Assembly: GCA_947303335.1 (NCBI GenBank)
Contig: CAMYYB010000011.1
Location: 1 to 49,547 of the forward strand
Source of the DNA: an uncultured Bacteroidales bacterium
GTDB lineage: Bacteria > Bacteroidota > Bacteroidia > Bacteroidales > F082
Direction: 5' to 3'
DNA: 49,547 bases
Positions within the stretch are counted from its first letter, which is position 1. Every line of letters starts with the position of its first letter. The translations under genes were made by a program, and so were the position numbers. Shown piece by piece: positions 15,808 to 25,800 of this stretch. Below the pieces are notes generated by a model, which worked only from the letters and a program-made list of their open reading frames with translations, was not told the DNA's origin and did not search any database.

Positions 15808-17238
15808 ATGGATAACAGATTATTAGACAACAAATTACCCTATTTGGTGGCCGACATGAACTTGGCCGCTTGGGGACGTAAGGAAATTGAAGTGTCGGAA
15901 CACGAAATGCCCGGCCTGATGTCGCTGCGCAAGAAATACGGCGACACAAAACCGCTGAAGGGCGCGAAGATCATGGGCTCGCTGCACATGACCATCCAAA
16001 CGGCCTGCCTCATTGAGACTTTGGTGAAGTTGGGTGCCACGGTGCGCTGGTGTTCGTGCAATATCTATTCTACGCAAGACCATGCTGCTGCGGCCATTGC
16101 TGAAACAGGTACTTCCGTCTTCGCTTGGAAAGGCGAAACTTTAGAGGATTACTGGTGGTGTACCAAACGCGCCATCACTTTCCCCGATGGCACGGGTCCA
16201 GACCTCATCGTGGACGACGGCGGCGATGCCACCTTGCTGATTCACAAAGGCTACGCCTGCGAAAATAATCCAAAACTGCTTGATGCCCCAACTGGAAGTG
16301 CTGAAGAGACTGCCCTGATGAGTGTTATCAAGGCGACCTATAAGGAGAATCCTACTTTCTGGCACACGGTTGTGGCTGGCTGGAAAGGCGTTTCAGAGGA
16401 GACGACCACAGGCGTGCATCGTCTATATCAGATGCACGAGCGCGGCGAATTGCTTATTCCCGCCATCAACGTGAACGACTCGGTAACTAAGTCAAAGTTT
16501 GACAACCTCTATGGCTGCCGCGAGTCGTTGGCTGACGGCATCAAGCGCGCTACCGACGTTATGATTGCTGGAAAGGTCGTGGTCGTGTGCGGCTACGGCG
16601 AAGTGGGCAAGGGCTGCTCTCACTCGATGAAGAGTTATGGTGCCCGCGTTTTGGTGACAGAAATCGACCCCATCTGCGCCTTGCAAGCTGCCATGGAAGG
16701 ATTCGAGGTCACGACGATGGAGGAGGCCGTCAAGGAAGGCAATATTTTCGTCACCACGACGGGCAACTGCGACGTGATTACACTTGAACACCTGCTTCAG
16801 ATGAAAGACCAGGCCATTGTGTGCAACATCGGACACTTTGACAATGAGATCCAGGTGGATCGTCTTGAAAAGACCGAACATTTGAAAGAGAAAATCAATA
16901 TTAAGCCTCAAGTCGACAAATACATCTTCGACGACGGCCATTGCATCTTCCTGCTGGCCTCGGGCCGACTGGTCAATCTAGGCTGCGCCACAGGTCACGC
17001 CAGCTTTGTGATGAGCAACTCGTTTACTAATCAGACGCTGGCACAGATGGACCTCTGGGAGAAGCGTGGACAATATAAAGTGGGTGTGTATTGCTTGCCT
17101 AAATACTTGGATGAGGAAGTGGCTCGCCTGCACTTGGAGAAGATTGGTGTGAAACTGACCAAGCTGACGCAGAAGCAGGCCGACTATATTGGTGTTCCTG
17201 TTGAGGGTCCTTACAAGTCTGACATCTACCGCTATTGA
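15808..17238 (+). CDS. ahcY: adenosylhomocysteinase
   Basis: A 476-residue cytosolic enzyme that splits S-adenosylhomocysteine into adenosine and homocysteine, using bound NAD. Family landmarks are complete: V-A-D-M-N-L-A-x-[24 protein letters not shown], the NAD loop [24 protein letters not shown] and the C-terminal K-S-D-I-Y-R-Y. Length matches the long bacterial form. The frame is open from 15781 (TTG), but the ATG at 15808 lies at the normal distance from the promoter. It begins a run of closely packed genes to purD. Confidence 0.97.
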   Translation: MDNRLLDNKLPYLVADMNLAAWGRKEIEVSEHEMPGLMSLRKKYGDTKPLKGAKIMGSLHMTIQTACLIETLVKLGATVRWCSCNIYSTQDHAAAAIAETGTSVFAWKGETLEDYWWCTKRAITFPDGTGPDLIVDDGGDATLLIHKGYACENNPKLLDAPTGSAEETALMSVIKATYKENPTFWHTVVAGWKGVSEETTTGVHRLYQMHERGELLIPAINVNDSVTKSKFDNLYGCRESLADGIKRATDVMIAGKVVVVCGYGEVGKGCSHSMKSYGARVLVTEIDPICALQAAMEGFEVTTMEEAVKEGNIFVTTTGNCDVITLEHLLQMKDQAIVCNIGHFDNEIQVDRLEKTEHLKEKINIKPQVDKYIFDDGHCIFLLASGRLVNLGCATGHASFVMSNSFTNQTLAQMDLWEKRGQYKVGVYCLPKYLDEEVARLHLEKIGVKLTKLTQKQADYIGVPVEGPYKSDIYRY

Positions 17239-17246
17239 CGGATGCC

Positions 17247-18368
17247 ATGAAAATCGCCGTCAACACGCGCCTGTTGCTAAAAGGCAAGCTGGAAGGCATA
17301 GGCTGGGTGGCCTATGAGACCTTACGCCGCATGGTGAAGAATCATCCCGATGTGGAATTCTATTTCCTTTTCGACCGCCAGCCCGACCCGATGTTCCTAT
17401 TCGGCGACAACGTGAAACCTGTAGTGCTATTCCCCCCGGCCCGACATCCTTTTTTATTCATTTGGTTCTTCGAGTTCTCTGTCAAGAAGGCTCTGAAAAA
17501 GATACAACCTGATCTGTACTTCTCGCCAGATGGCTATCTGAGCCTGCGCAGCAAGGTGCCACAGGTGGCACAGTTTCATGACCTTAACTTCGAGCATTTT
17601 CCAAAGGATATGCCTTGGATTCATCTTTGGCATTACAAGACTTTTTTCCCAAGGTTTGCCCGCAAGGCAAAGCGCATCGTGACGGTATCGGAATTCTCGA
17701 AACAGGACATTGTGGAGTGCTACGGAATAGAACCCGAGAAAATAGATGTAGCATATAACGGCGTGAACGACAAATTTGCCCCCATCAGCGATAAAGAGCA
17801 GGAGACCATCAGGGTGAAATATACGGGCGGACAACCTTATTTCATGTTTGTCGGCTCGCTGCATCCACGCAAGAACCTCGCACGTCTGTTTACGGCTTTT
17901 GATTTGTTCAAGGGACAGACCTCTAACAACGTCAAGTTATTGATAGTAGGGGAAAAGCGCTGGTGGTCCGATCCTATCGAGCAGGCTTATAGCCAGATGC
18001 GTTTTAAGGATGAAGTCGTCTTTGCTGGACGCTTAAGTGCTGAAGACCTGCATTTGGTGACGGCTGCAGCTTTGGCTTCGGTATATGTATCGTACTTTGA
18101 GGGCTTTGGAATCCCAATTCTGGAGGCCTTCCGCTGCGATACGCCAGTGATTACCTCCAACGTAACGGCAATGCCCGAGGTGGCCGACGATGCTGCTCTG
18201 CTTGTCGATCCTTTTAGCGAGGCCTTGATTGCAGAGGGAATGACAGAGATGCTGGATGAGAATGTCAGGGAGGCATTAAAAGAAAAAGGAAGAGAGCGTG
18301 CCAAGGATTTCTCATGGGATCATGCGGCTGACGCTATCTGGAATTGTTTAATGAAATCTATAGAATAA
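17247..18368 (+). CDS. GT4-family glycosyltransferase
   Basis: A 373-residue GT-B glycosyltransferase. The N-terminal domain starts K-I-A-V-N-T-R-L-L and holds the acceptor side. The C-terminal domain shows F-V-G-S-L-H-P-R-K-N-L, the L-I-V-G strand, and the family 4 signature F-E-G-F-G-I-P-I-L-E-A-F with conserved Glu residues, followed by S-N-V-T-A-M-P-E-V. No membrane helix is seen. It would transfer a sugar from a nucleotide donor to an envelope glycan or glycolipid; the substrate is unknown. The ATG is 9 bp after the ahcY stop. Its stop overlaps the purD start (TAATG). Confidence 0.9.
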   Translation: MKIAVNTRLLLKGKLEGIGWVAYETLRRMVKNHPDVEFYFLFDRQPDPMFLFGDNVKPVVLFPPARHPFLFIWFFEFSVKKALKKIQPDLYFSPDGYLSLRSKVPQVAQFHDLNFEHFPKDMPWIHLWHYKTFFPRFARKAKRIVTVSEFSKQDIVECYGIEPEKIDVAYNGVNDKFAPISDKEQETIRVKYTGGQPYFMFVGSLHPRKNLARLFTAFDLFKGQTSNNVKLLIVGEKRWWSDPIEQAYSQMRFKDEVVFAGRLSAEDLHLVTAAALASVYVSYFEGFGIPILEAFRCDTPVITSNVTAMPEVADDAALLVDPFSEALIAEGMTEMLDENVREALKEKGRERAKDFSWDHAADAIWNCLMKSIE

Positions 18369-19738
18369 TGGAAGAAATTATCATGTATCCTGGTGAAGCC
18401 AGACAAGATGCTTTGGATTGGAAAGCAGTCCAAGGACAACATATCACTGCTGTAAGGCGCAACATACTGGTGCTTGGCTCAGGCGGGCGCGAACACGCTT
18501 TGGCGTGGAAACTGGCACAGAGCGAAGGCGCACACGTTTTCATCGCCCCAGGTAATGCTGGAACGGCGCAAGTGGGTGTTAATGTAAACATCAAGCTGTC
18601 TGACTTTGAATCGATAAAGGACTTCTGCTTAAAGCAGGAAATCAACTTGGTTGTGGTCGGCCCCGAGCAACCCCTCGTGGATGGTATTGTGGATTTCTTC
18701 AAGGCTGAGGATGCTTTGAAAACGGTGAAAATCATCGGTCCAGACAAACGTGGTGCCTTATTAGAAGGTAGCAAAGCCTACGCCAAAGACTTTATGGAAA
18801 AGTATGGCGTGCCTACGGCAAAGTGCTTCAAGGTGAACAAAGACAACCTCAACGAGGGTTATGTCTTCCTTGAAAGCGTAAAAGCTCCTTACGTGCTGAA
18901 AGCCGACGGTTTGGCAGCGGGTAAAGGTGTCCTGATTCTCAACGACCTGCAGGAGGCAAAAGATGAACTTGGCAAGATGCTGGACGGCAAGTTTGGCGCT
19001 GCTTCTGCTACCGTAGTCATTGAGGAGTTCCTAAAAGGCATCGAGGTGTCCGTCTTCGTACTGACCGACGGAGAGCATTATGTGCTGTTGCCAGAGGCCA
19101 AGGACTATAAGCGCATCGGCGATGGTGACACTGGTCTGAACACAGGAGGCATGGGCGGTGTATCGCCCGTTCCTTTCTGCACTCCTGAGTTTCTGAACAA
19201 GGTGGAGGAACGTATCGTAAAGCCCACGCTGAAAGGACTGAAATCCGAAGGCATCGACTATAAGGGCTTCATCTTCTTGGGATTGATGAACGATGGAGGT
19301 AATCCCTACGTCATCGAGTATAATGTCCGTATGGGCGACCCTGAAACCGAAGCGGTGATGACCCGTATCGAGGGCGACTTTGCCGACTTGCTGACAGCCT
19401 GCGCTGTAGGACGTTTAGACGAAGTGCATTACGCCAAAAGTGATAAGACTGCTGTCACGGTAATGATGGTCTCAGGCGGCTACCCCGAAGCATACGAAAA
19501 AGGTAAGGTGATGAGTGGACTGGACAGATTGAATAATGTTGTAGCCTTCCATGCAGGTACGGCTTTCAACGCACAAAACGAGGTGATTACCTCTGGAGGT
19601 CGCGTTATCGCGGTGACTGCCCTCGGTGACAGCATCGAACAAGCCCGCACTCTGGCCTACCGTGAAGTGGAGAAGATACATTTTGAAGGTGCCAACTATC
19701 GTCACGATATTGGAATCGACTTAATGCACTGGGTATGA
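18368..19738 (+). CDS. purD: phosphoribosylamine-glycine ligase with N-terminal extension
   Basis: A 456-residue ATP-grasp enzyme that makes glycinamide ribonucleotide in purine synthesis. The core starts R-N-I-L-V-L-G-S-G-G-R-E-H-A-L-A-W, with V-G-P-E-Q-P-L, K-A-D-G-L-A-A-G-K-G-V, N-T-G-G-M-G and the metal-site Y-N-V-R-M-G-D-P-E-T-E. Most PurD proteins begin right at the N-I-L-V-L-G strand, whereas here about 31-32 residues precede it from the first ATG (18368), or about 26 from the second (18383). No start codon lies closer. The gene overlaps the preceding stop by one base and its own stop overlaps the next start. Confidence 0.95.
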   Translation: MEEIIMYPGEARQDALDWKAVQGQHITAVRRNILVLGSGGREHALAWKLAQSEGAHVFIAPGNAGTAQVGVNVNIKLSDFESIKDFCLKQEINLVVVGPEQPLVDGIVDFFKAEDALKTVKIIGPDKRGALLEGSKAYAKDFMEKYGVPTAKCFKVNKDNLNEGYVFLESVKAPYVLKADGLAAGKGVLILNDLQEAKDELGKMLDGKFGAASATVVIEEFLKGIEVSVFVLTDGEHYVLLPEAKDYKRIGDGDTGLNTGGMGGVSPVPFCTPEFLNKVEERIVKPTLKGLKSEGIDYKGFIFLGLMNDGGNPYVIEYNVRMGDPETEAVMTRIEGDFADLLTACAVGRLDEVHYAKSDKTAVTVMMVSGGYPEAYEKGKVMSGLDRLNNVVAFHAGTAFNAQNEVITSGGRVIAVTALGDSIEQARTLAYREVEKIHFEGANYRHDIGIDLMHWV

Positions 19739-20718
19739 TAAAATTCTTCCGGCAGAGCTATCCTTCCCAGTATGCCATACTTGCGTTGATGGCACTCGCA
19801 CTTTGGCTGCCTTCTTTCGTCCCCGGGAACGCGGTTACGGGCTTGGATAGTCCTGTGACACCGTTATTCAATCTCATTGACGGATGGCTTGGTGGCTCAG
19901 CTATCGCACAACGAATCGTCGCTTTTGTCTTACTGCTGGCAGATGCTTTGCTCCTCAATATGATTTTGGTAGACAACCAAATTGTCGGAAAAGTGGGGAC
20001 GATGGGTGCTTTTGTTTTCATTCTTTTAATGAGTTTGACACGTACACAGATTAATTTTTTTCCTTTTGCCCTATCAATCCCCTTTATCTTGCTGGTGATG
20101 AAAGAGATATTTGGCGTTTACTTAGCGCAAAAGCCGGAACTTGACCTGTTTAAGGCTGGCGTTTTTACTGCTTTGGCCACTATGTGTTACTTTCCTTCAC
20201 TTATTCTGGTGCCCTGGATGATGGTGGCGTTGTCGGTTTCTAAAAAAGGAGGACTTCGTTTGCAGCTGCTTCCAATCACAGGTTTTTTGTTCGTCTATTT
20301 CCTATATTTCAGCCATGCTTTCTTTAAGGGGACTTTCCTAAATGTGATAAATGAATATGGAGAATGGTTTACTGAACTTTCATTTACGATACATGGTTTT
20401 AACTTGAAGAGTGTCATTTTGTTGTCATTTATTGTGTTTTCTGCAGTACTCTTGTATTTTGGAAGCGGAAGCGCTCATTTTGAGAAAACCATAGCAGTTC
20501 GTACCAAGATGACCATCAGCATCATTCTGGCTTTGTTTTCCGTTGTATTACTGTTCTTGGGTGGAGATGTTCTTTTCAACGGGCTGATTTTCATTACATT
20601 GTCAATTATTCTTGCTTACGAATTCTCTTATCTGGGCAACACGGGATGGGCCGACCTCTTCTTGGCGGCTTTTATGCTGGCTATACTAGCTAACCACTAT
20701 TATTTCAAGTTTATATAA
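19735..20718 (+). CDS. DUF6427-like multi-spanning membrane protein
   Basis: A 327-residue integral membrane protein with about nine to ten hydrophobic segments. The start [13 protein letters not shown] and the overall pattern resemble the Bacteroidota family DUF6427, whose function is unknown. Aromatic-rich loops such as [11 protein letters not shown] and Y-F-P-S-L-I are seen. It overlaps the purD stop by 4 bp (ATGA) and precedes rnhB by 5 bp, so it is part of the same transcript. Confidence 0.75.
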   Translation: MIKFFRQSYPSQYAILALMALALWLPSFVPGNAVTGLDSPVTPLFNLIDGWLGGSAIAQRIVAFVLLLADALLLNMILVDNQIVGKVGTMGAFVFILLMSLTRTQINFFPFALSIPFILLVMKEIFGVYLAQKPELDLFKAGVFTALATMCYFPSLILVPWMMVALSVSKKGGLRLQLLPITGFLFVYFLYFSHAFFKGTFLNVINEYGEWFTELSFTIHGFNLKSVILLSFIVFSAVLLYFGSGSAHFEKTIAVRTKMTISIILALFSVVLLFLGGDVLFNGLIFITLSIILAYEFSYLGNTGWADLFLAAFMLAILANHYYFKFI

Positions 20719-20723
20719 ACAAT

Positions 20724-21320
20724 ATGGGATTGTTAACGCATTATAGCGACGTAATAGAGGCGGGATGTGACGAGGCCGGACGTGGTTGTTTAGCCGGACC
20801 TGTGGTGGCGGCGGCGGTTATCCTGAGACGCGACGCAGATTATCCTAATCTCAACGACTCAAAACAACTGACAGAGAAAAAAAGGATGCAACTACGCGAA
20901 TTGGTAATGAAGGAGGCTTTGACGTATGGCATAGGAATTGTCTCGCCGCAGGAGATTGATGAAATCAATATTCTAAACGCTTCATTCTTAGCGATGCATA
21001 GGGCATTAGATCAACTGACACTTCAACCTGAGCTACTGTTGATTGACGGCAACCGTTTCAATCCCTATAAGCAGCTGAAACATGTCTGTATAGTTGGAGG
21101 CGATGCCAAATACCAGTCCATAGCAGCAGCTTCCATTTTAGCAAAAACGACGAGGGATTTAATGATGGAGCAATATGGTGAGGAATATCCCGTTTACAAC
21201 TGGAAAAAGAACAAGGGGTACCCCACCCGCGAACACAAGCAGGCCATAGCCGACTATGGAACTACACCCCTTCATCGCATGACATTCAATATGGCTATTC
21301 AGCTAAAGTTAGACTTATAG
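20724..21320 (+). CDS. rnhB: ribonuclease HII
   Basis: A 198-residue type 2 RNase H that removes single ribonucleotides and RNA primers from DNA. The signature [13 protein letters not shown] with the paired catalytic acids is near residue 15; L-L-I-D-G-N holds the third acid, and [12 protein letters not shown] the fourth. Length is typical. It lies 5 bp after the membrane protein gene and 23 bp before the thioredoxin-fold gene. Confidence 0.96.
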   Translation: MGLLTHYSDVIEAGCDEAGRGCLAGPVVAAAVILRRDADYPNLNDSKQLTEKKRMQLRELVMKEALTYGIGIVSPQEIDEINILNASFLAMHRALDQLTLQPELLLIDGNRFNPYKQLKHVCIVGGDAKYQSIAAASILAKTTRDLMMEQYGEEYPVYNWKKNKGYPTREHKQAIADYGTTPLHRMTFNMAIQLKLDL

Positions 21321-21343
21321 TAAACAAGTATAAAATTAAGATC

Positions 21344-22171
21344 TTGAATAAAATAAGTAAATCCATATTATTGGTGTTGTCATTGCTAATAGCGATAGGA
21401 ATGAAGGCGCAGGACTTCTCGCCAGAGACCTATTGGAAAGATGTGGATTTCAACGATACAACTCTGTTGTCGAATAAGGTGTTTGCCGACAAGATGGTTG
21501 ACTTTCTCTATCAATACACCTGCTGCGAGGAAGAAAAGTTCGACAGTCTGACGATTTCAGGGGTTGGTATTCTTCTTGAGAAAGCCAAAGTCAATCTAAA
21601 GACTTACGAGCATACACTCCTGTTTTTGCTGAATGGCTATTCCAATATGGGAAAGAGTCAAGTGGTTGATTATCTGTTGACTTATCCTAAGTTATTTGAA
21701 GGAGATATTTCAATAGAAGAAGGTCTAAGGTTGGACTCCATCACCGAACCTTATCAACTTGTGAAAGTGGGAGTTGAAGCCCCTGACTTGGAAGGAGTGA
21801 CCATTAACGGCGATGCCTATCGGCTTTATTCGTCTGAGACTGAGCATGTCATCATTGTCTTTTGGTCTACCGATTGTGAGTATTGTCATGATTTTCTTAT
21901 CTCTATCCGCAAGCACCTGAACTTGAAGTCGGAATATGAGCTGGTCACTTTTGCCATTGCTGATAGCCAAAGTGAGGTAGATGACGAGGTGAGAAAGATG
22001 CGATTGCGCGGACATCACTTCTATGACCCCTTGCGTTGGGAAAGTAAGTCGTTTTTGGATTATCACATCACCTCCACACCGACGGTATTCCTTTTGGACA
22101 AAGAGAAAAAGATTGTCTGCAAACCCTACGACTGGCATGAATTAGAACTTTATATAAACAAAAGTAAATAA
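21344..22171 (+). CDS. exported thioredoxin-fold protein (TlpA/DUF5106-like)
   Basis: A 275-residue exported protein starting at a TTG codon (21344). No earlier ATG keeps the frame, and later ATGs would remove the signal peptide (about residues 1-22, ending M-K-A-Q). Residues about 23-140 are helical and resemble the N-terminal part of Bacteroidota DUF5106 proteins. Residues about 143-275 form an AhpC/TlpA-type thioredoxin fold with E-A-P-D-L-E-G and the redox pair Cys178-E-Y-Cys181 after F-W-S-T-D, and the cis-Pro in S-T-P-T-V-F-L. It is likely a periplasmic thiol oxidoreductase; the partner is unknown. Confidence 0.8.
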   Translation: MNKISKSILLVLSLLIAIGMKAQDFSPETYWKDVDFNDTTLLSNKVFADKMVDFLYQYTCCEEEKFDSLTISGVGILLEKAKVNLKTYEHTLLFLLNGYSNMGKSQVVDYLLTYPKLFEGDISIEEGLRLDSITEPYQLVKVGVEAPDLEGVTINGDAYRLYSSETEHVIIVFWSTDCEYCHDFLISIRKHLNLKSEYELVTFAIADSQSEVDDEVRKMRLRGHHFYDPLRWESKSFLDYHITSTPTVFLLDKEKKIVCKPYDWHELELYINKSK

Positions 22172-22179
22172 TTAAAAAC

Positions 22180-25140
22180 ATGATAGTTATGAAGTATAAA
22201 AAAATTAGAATCTGTCTGCTGTTATCCTGTATGGCTATGGCCTCTGTCCACGCCTCAGCCCAGAACGACGAAAGCCATTGGGTGGACTCAGTGTACAATA
22301 GCCTTACTTTAGAGCAGCGTGTGGCCCAGCTGATTTGCATGAGGGCAAACCAGCCTGACCAACCCTTCTACGCCGATGTGGCGAAATACATCAAGCAATA
22401 TAACATAGGTGGCGTATGCTTTTTCCGTGCCGATGCTGAGACTCAAGTCAAGCAGACCAACGATTGGCAGGCGATGGCGCAGACCCCGCTGATGGTTTCC
22501 ATCGATGCGGAATGGGGCTTGGGGATGCGCGTGAAGAATACCTTGTCCTATCCTTTCCAGATGACCTTAGGTGCCATCAGCGACAACGAACTGATTTACA
22601 ACATGGGACAACAGGTTGCAGAACAATGCCAGCGTATGGGTATCCACGTGAACTTTGCTCCTGTGGTCGATGTGAATTCCAACGCGGCCAATCCTGTCAT
22701 CGGTATGCGTAGCTTTGGCGAGAATCCCACGATGGTGGGTGAGAAGGGGGTGGCCTACGCACAAGGTATGCAAAGCAAGGGCTTGATTACCAGCATGAAG
22801 CATTTCCCAGGTCACGGTAATACCGCATCCGATTCTCACATGACCTTGCCTACAGTGACCCGTACACTGGAAGAAGTGCAAGACATTGAGTTGGCTCCAT
22901 TTCGTCACATGATTGCCAATGGCGTAAACGGCGCAATGGTGGGGCATTTGTATTTCCCTGCCATCGAGAGAGTCAAGAATACGTCCTCCTCTCTTTCCTA
23001 TGGCGTTGTCACAGAATTGCTTAAGGACGAAATGGGCTTTGAGGGGCTGATTTTCACAGACGGACTGGATATGAAAGGCGTAGCGGAGAAGGTGCATCAG
23101 GATAGTGTGCCTTACATCTCTTTCATGGCCGGCAACGACGTGCTGATTCTGCCTACCAATGTGCCTTTTGCCATCCGAACCATTAAAGCAGCAGTTGAAC
23201 GTGATACCAAAGCAGCACAACGCCTTGAGGAAAGCTGCAAGAAAATCCTCCGTTACAAATACCGCGCTGGGTTGAATCATTATCGTCCCACTCCGACAGC
23301 CAACTTGATGACCGACCTAAAAAAACAGGAATACAAAGATTTGCGGAGACAGCTCTATACCGAGGCTGTGACCATGCTGCGCAATGAGGATGTGATTCCC
23401 TTGGGAAAAGACAAGAAGATTGCCGTTGTAACCATCGGCAATACCAAGAACGATGTGTATAACGGACTGATCGACAAAGGATTGAACCTCCACTCGTTTG
23501 TGGTGACAAAAGAAAAAATAGCTTCAAAGTCGGCGGAATGGCTCAAAGCTCTGGAGGGTTACGATTTGGTGGTGGTGAGCATCGAGAAAACAACTATGTT
23601 TGCCAACACGAACTATGGCATCAATAATGAGACCATCAACTTTTTCAACCGTCTTGTCGCACAGAACGACGTGATACTGAACCTGTTTGCCTGTCCGTAT
23701 GCCTTGGATTTATTCCGTATTAATAACAACGTCAAGGGAGTGTTGGTTGGTTATCAGGACGAGGTGCCAGCAGTAAGTGCCGTCGCCCAAATTCTATTGG
23801 GTGAGGCAACAGCCCATGGAACGCTGCCCATTTCGACTAACAAATTCCAATATGGTGAGGGTATCGTAGGACAGACACCTGTGCAGAAATCCCACGTTCT
23901 TCCTTCGAAAGAGATACCACCGACGACTTTACCTTCCCAAGGCCAAAAAGTGGAGACCAGAATGAAAGAAAAATATGTCAGCCGTCTCGACTCAGTGGCA
24001 CGCATGGGCATCAAAGACGGCAGCTATCCGGGATGCCAAATTGTGATAATGAAAGATGGGCAAAGGGTATATGACAAGTGTTTTGGGAATTTCACCTACG
24101 GTGGAGGCCATCAGGTGCAGCCTGACGACCTGTATGACATCGCTTCCTGTACGAAGATCTTTGCCTCAACGCTGGCTGTCATGAAGTTATATGATGACGG
24201 ACTAATTGACCTGAACAAAACCCTTGCCGATTTTTTCCCTTATCTGAAAGGCAACCCGCACGGCAAACTGAAAATCATAGAGCTGATGACCCATCAGGCT
24301 GGACTGAAGGCTTGGGTGCCTTTCTATATTCCTACCATTGATGAGAACGGCCCGATGGATGCCTTTTATTCCAATCAGATTGACGAGAGCCATACAGTAC
24401 GTGTGGCCGAAAACCTGTATCTCATCAATGATTACAGCGACCGTATCTTTGACTCTGTTTCAAAGACTCCGCTGGGCAAAAAGAAATACCTCTACAGCGA
24501 TATGGGTTTCTATTATATCCCGAAAATCGTGAAGTTGTTGACCAACAAGAGCATTGACGACTACCTAAACGAGAACTATTACTATCCCATGAACCTGTCA
24601 CACATTTGCTACAAGCCGCTTAGCCACTATACACGAGAGCAAATTGCTCCTACGGAAAACGATACCGTGTTTCGCAGGCAGTTGATTTGGGGTGATGTTC
24701 ACGATCAGGCTGCTGCCATGTTTGGAGGCATCGCGGGTCATGCGGGACTGTTTTCTAACGCCCGCGACCTGTCTGTCATCATGCAGATGCTGTTGGACGA
24801 AGGGGTCTACAACGGTGTTCGTTACCTGAAACCGGAAACCGTGCGTTACTTCACCACAGCGCCTTTCGCCTCTTCCAACAGCAACCGTCGCGGCATAGGT
24901 TTCGACAAGCTGCCACTTGAGAAGAAAGGCTCATGCACAGAGTCCAAGTCGGGGTCAATGAAAGGGTATGGGCATACGGGCTTCACGGGTACTTTCGTCT
25001 GGGCTGACCCAGCCAACAAAACGGTGATTGTATTCCTTTCCAACCGCGTATATCCCAACGCCGAACCTAACAAGCTGGTGAAAAGTGGCATCAGAACGGT
25101 GCTACACGATATCGTTTACGAGGCTTATCCGGTGGATTAG
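22180..25140 (+). CDS. NagZ-type GH3 / serine hydrolase fusion
   Basis: A 986-residue exported protein with a signal peptide (about 1-27). Residues about 35-370 are a GH3 domain with the NagZ motif K-H-F-P-G-H-G (His208-His212) and D-S-H ending at His220, and nucleophile Asp294 in T-D-G-L-D-M. Residues about 380-580 look like the GH3 C-terminal domain. Residues about 600-985 are a class C beta-lactamase-type serine hydrolase: Ser656-C-T-Lys659, Tyr772-S-D and His932-T-G. It would release GlcNAc from muropeptides and act on the peptide or an ester by the second domain. An in-frame ATG at 22189 is an alternative start. Such fusions are known in Bacteroidota. Confidence 0.9.
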   Translation: MIVMKYKKIRICLLLSCMAMASVHASAQNDESHWVDSVYNSLTLEQRVAQLICMRANQPDQPFYADVAKYIKQYNIGGVCFFRADAETQVKQTNDWQAMAQTPLMVSIDAEWGLGMRVKNTLSYPFQMTLGAISDNELIYNMGQQVAEQCQRMGIHVNFAPVVDVNSNAANPVIGMRSFGENPTMVGEKGVAYAQGMQSKGLITSMKHFPGHGNTASDSHMTLPTVTRTLEEVQDIELAPFRHMIANGVNGAMVGHLYFPAIERVKNTSSSLSYGVVTELLKDEMGFEGLIFTDGLDMKGVAEKVHQDSVPYISFMAGNDVLILPTNVPFAIRTIKAAVERDTKAAQRLEESCKKILRYKYRAGLNHYRPTPTANLMTDLKKQEYKDLRRQLYTEAVTMLRNEDVIPLGKDKKIAVVTIGNTKNDVYNGLIDKGLNLHSFVVTKEKIASKSAEWLKALEGYDLVVVSIEKTTMFANTNYGINNETINFFNRLVAQNDVILNLFACPYALDLFRINNNVKGVLVGYQDEVPAVSAVAQILLGEATAHGTLPISTNKFQYGEGIVGQTPVQKSHVLPSKEIPPTTLPSQGQKVETRMKEKYVSRLDSVARMGIKDGSYPGCQIVIMKDGQRVYDKCFGNFTYGGGHQVQPDDLYDIASCTKIFASTLAVMKLYDDGLIDLNKTLADFFPYLKGNPHGKLKIIELMTHQAGLKAWVPFYIPTIDENGPMDAFYSNQIDESHTVRVAENLYLINDYSDRIFDSVSKTPLGKKKYLYSDMGFYYIPKIVKLLTNKSIDDYLNENYYYPMNLSHICYKPLSHYTREQIAPTENDTVFRRQLIWGDVHDQAAAMFGGIAGHAGLFSNARDLSVIMQMLLDEGVYNGVRYLKPETVRYFTTAPFASSNSNRRGIGFDKLPLEKKGSCTESKSGSMKGYGHTGFTGTFVWADPANKTVIVFLSNRVYPNAEPNKLVKSGIRTVLHDIVYEAYPVD

Positions 25141-25727
25141 TTGTCCTCGAAATTCCTTGGGAAGCGTTTCCACATCTTATAAGACTCGCCCTGCTGGTTG
25201 ACGAAGTATTGCCACATCTTCTCGGGAGGTGTGTTGAGGAACTGTGCTGTAGTGATTTCTGCAACAAGCCAAGTGTTACGCACCAGTTCGCTCACCAACT
25301 GTCCTGCATCCCATCCAGAATAGCCTAAGAAAAACCAAGTATTCTCCTCATTGGCAATGCCTGTAGCTATCAATGATTTCAGCGTTTCGGCATCACCGCC
25401 CCAGTATAGGCCTTCGATGATAGGGGAGGAATCAGGAATCATTTCCCCAAACGTGTGCATGAAAAACAGTTGGTTGTCAGCAACGGGTCCGCCCAGAAAA
25501 ACGGGAGCATCGAAATCAGGAAAGTCGTCTACGATATGGTTCACGTTGGCATTGAGTTTCTTGTTGATGATGACTCCAAAAGTACCCTCGGTCTCGGAAT
25601 GGTCGACGAGAAGGATGACCGACCTCCCGAAATGGAAATCATTCATCAAAGGTTCGGAAATCAGGATGTTACCCGTCTTCGGGTCCAATGAATTGCTGCG
25701 TATTTTGAATAGTTCTCCCAAATCCAT
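25137..25727 (-). CDS. YqgE/AlgH family protein (UPF0301)
   Basis: A 196-residue cytosolic protein of the UPF0301 family: G-N-I-L-I-S-E-P-L-M, F-G-R-S-V-I-L-L-V-D-H, G-T-F-G-V-I-I-N-K, then P-V-F-L-G-G-P-V and F-L-G-Y-S-G-W-x-A-G-Q-L. Function is not established. The frame is open to 25817, but family members begin close to the ATG at 25727. The -7 element TATTTTTGC (25739-25731) ends 3 nt before that ATG, as for the chromate transporter gene, implying a leaderless message or an upstream start. Its stop overlaps that of the convergent GH3 gene. Confidence 0.88.
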   Translation of the reverse strand: MDLGELFKIRSNSLDPKTGNILISEPLMNDFHFGRSVILLVDHSETEGTFGVIINKKLNANVNHIVDDFPDFDAPVFLGGPVADNQLFFMHTFGEMIPDSSPIIEGLYWGGDAETLKSLIATGIANEENTWFFLGYSGWDAGQLVSELVRNTWLVAEITTAQFLNTPPEKMWQYFVNQQGESYKMWKRFPRNFEDN

Positions 25728-25730
25728 ACT

Positions 25731-25739
25731 GCAAAAATA
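25731..25739 (-). promoter_or_regulatory. -7 element 3 nt from the yqgE-like start
   Basis: Minus-strand TATTTTTGC runs 25739 to 25731; the ATG is at 25727-25725. Confidence 0.55.
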
Positions 25740-25771
25740 GGATTTTTGTTCGATAATCATAGCAGTTTTCG

Positions 25772-25780
25772 TAATTTTGT
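25772..25780 (+). promoter_or_regulatory. -7-like element of murL
   Basis: TAATTTTGT, one base off the consensus at its end, lies 20 bp before the TTG at 25801 and overlaps the alternative TTG at 25777. Confidence 0.5.
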
Positions 25781-25800
25781 GCCATAAAAATACACTTGTC

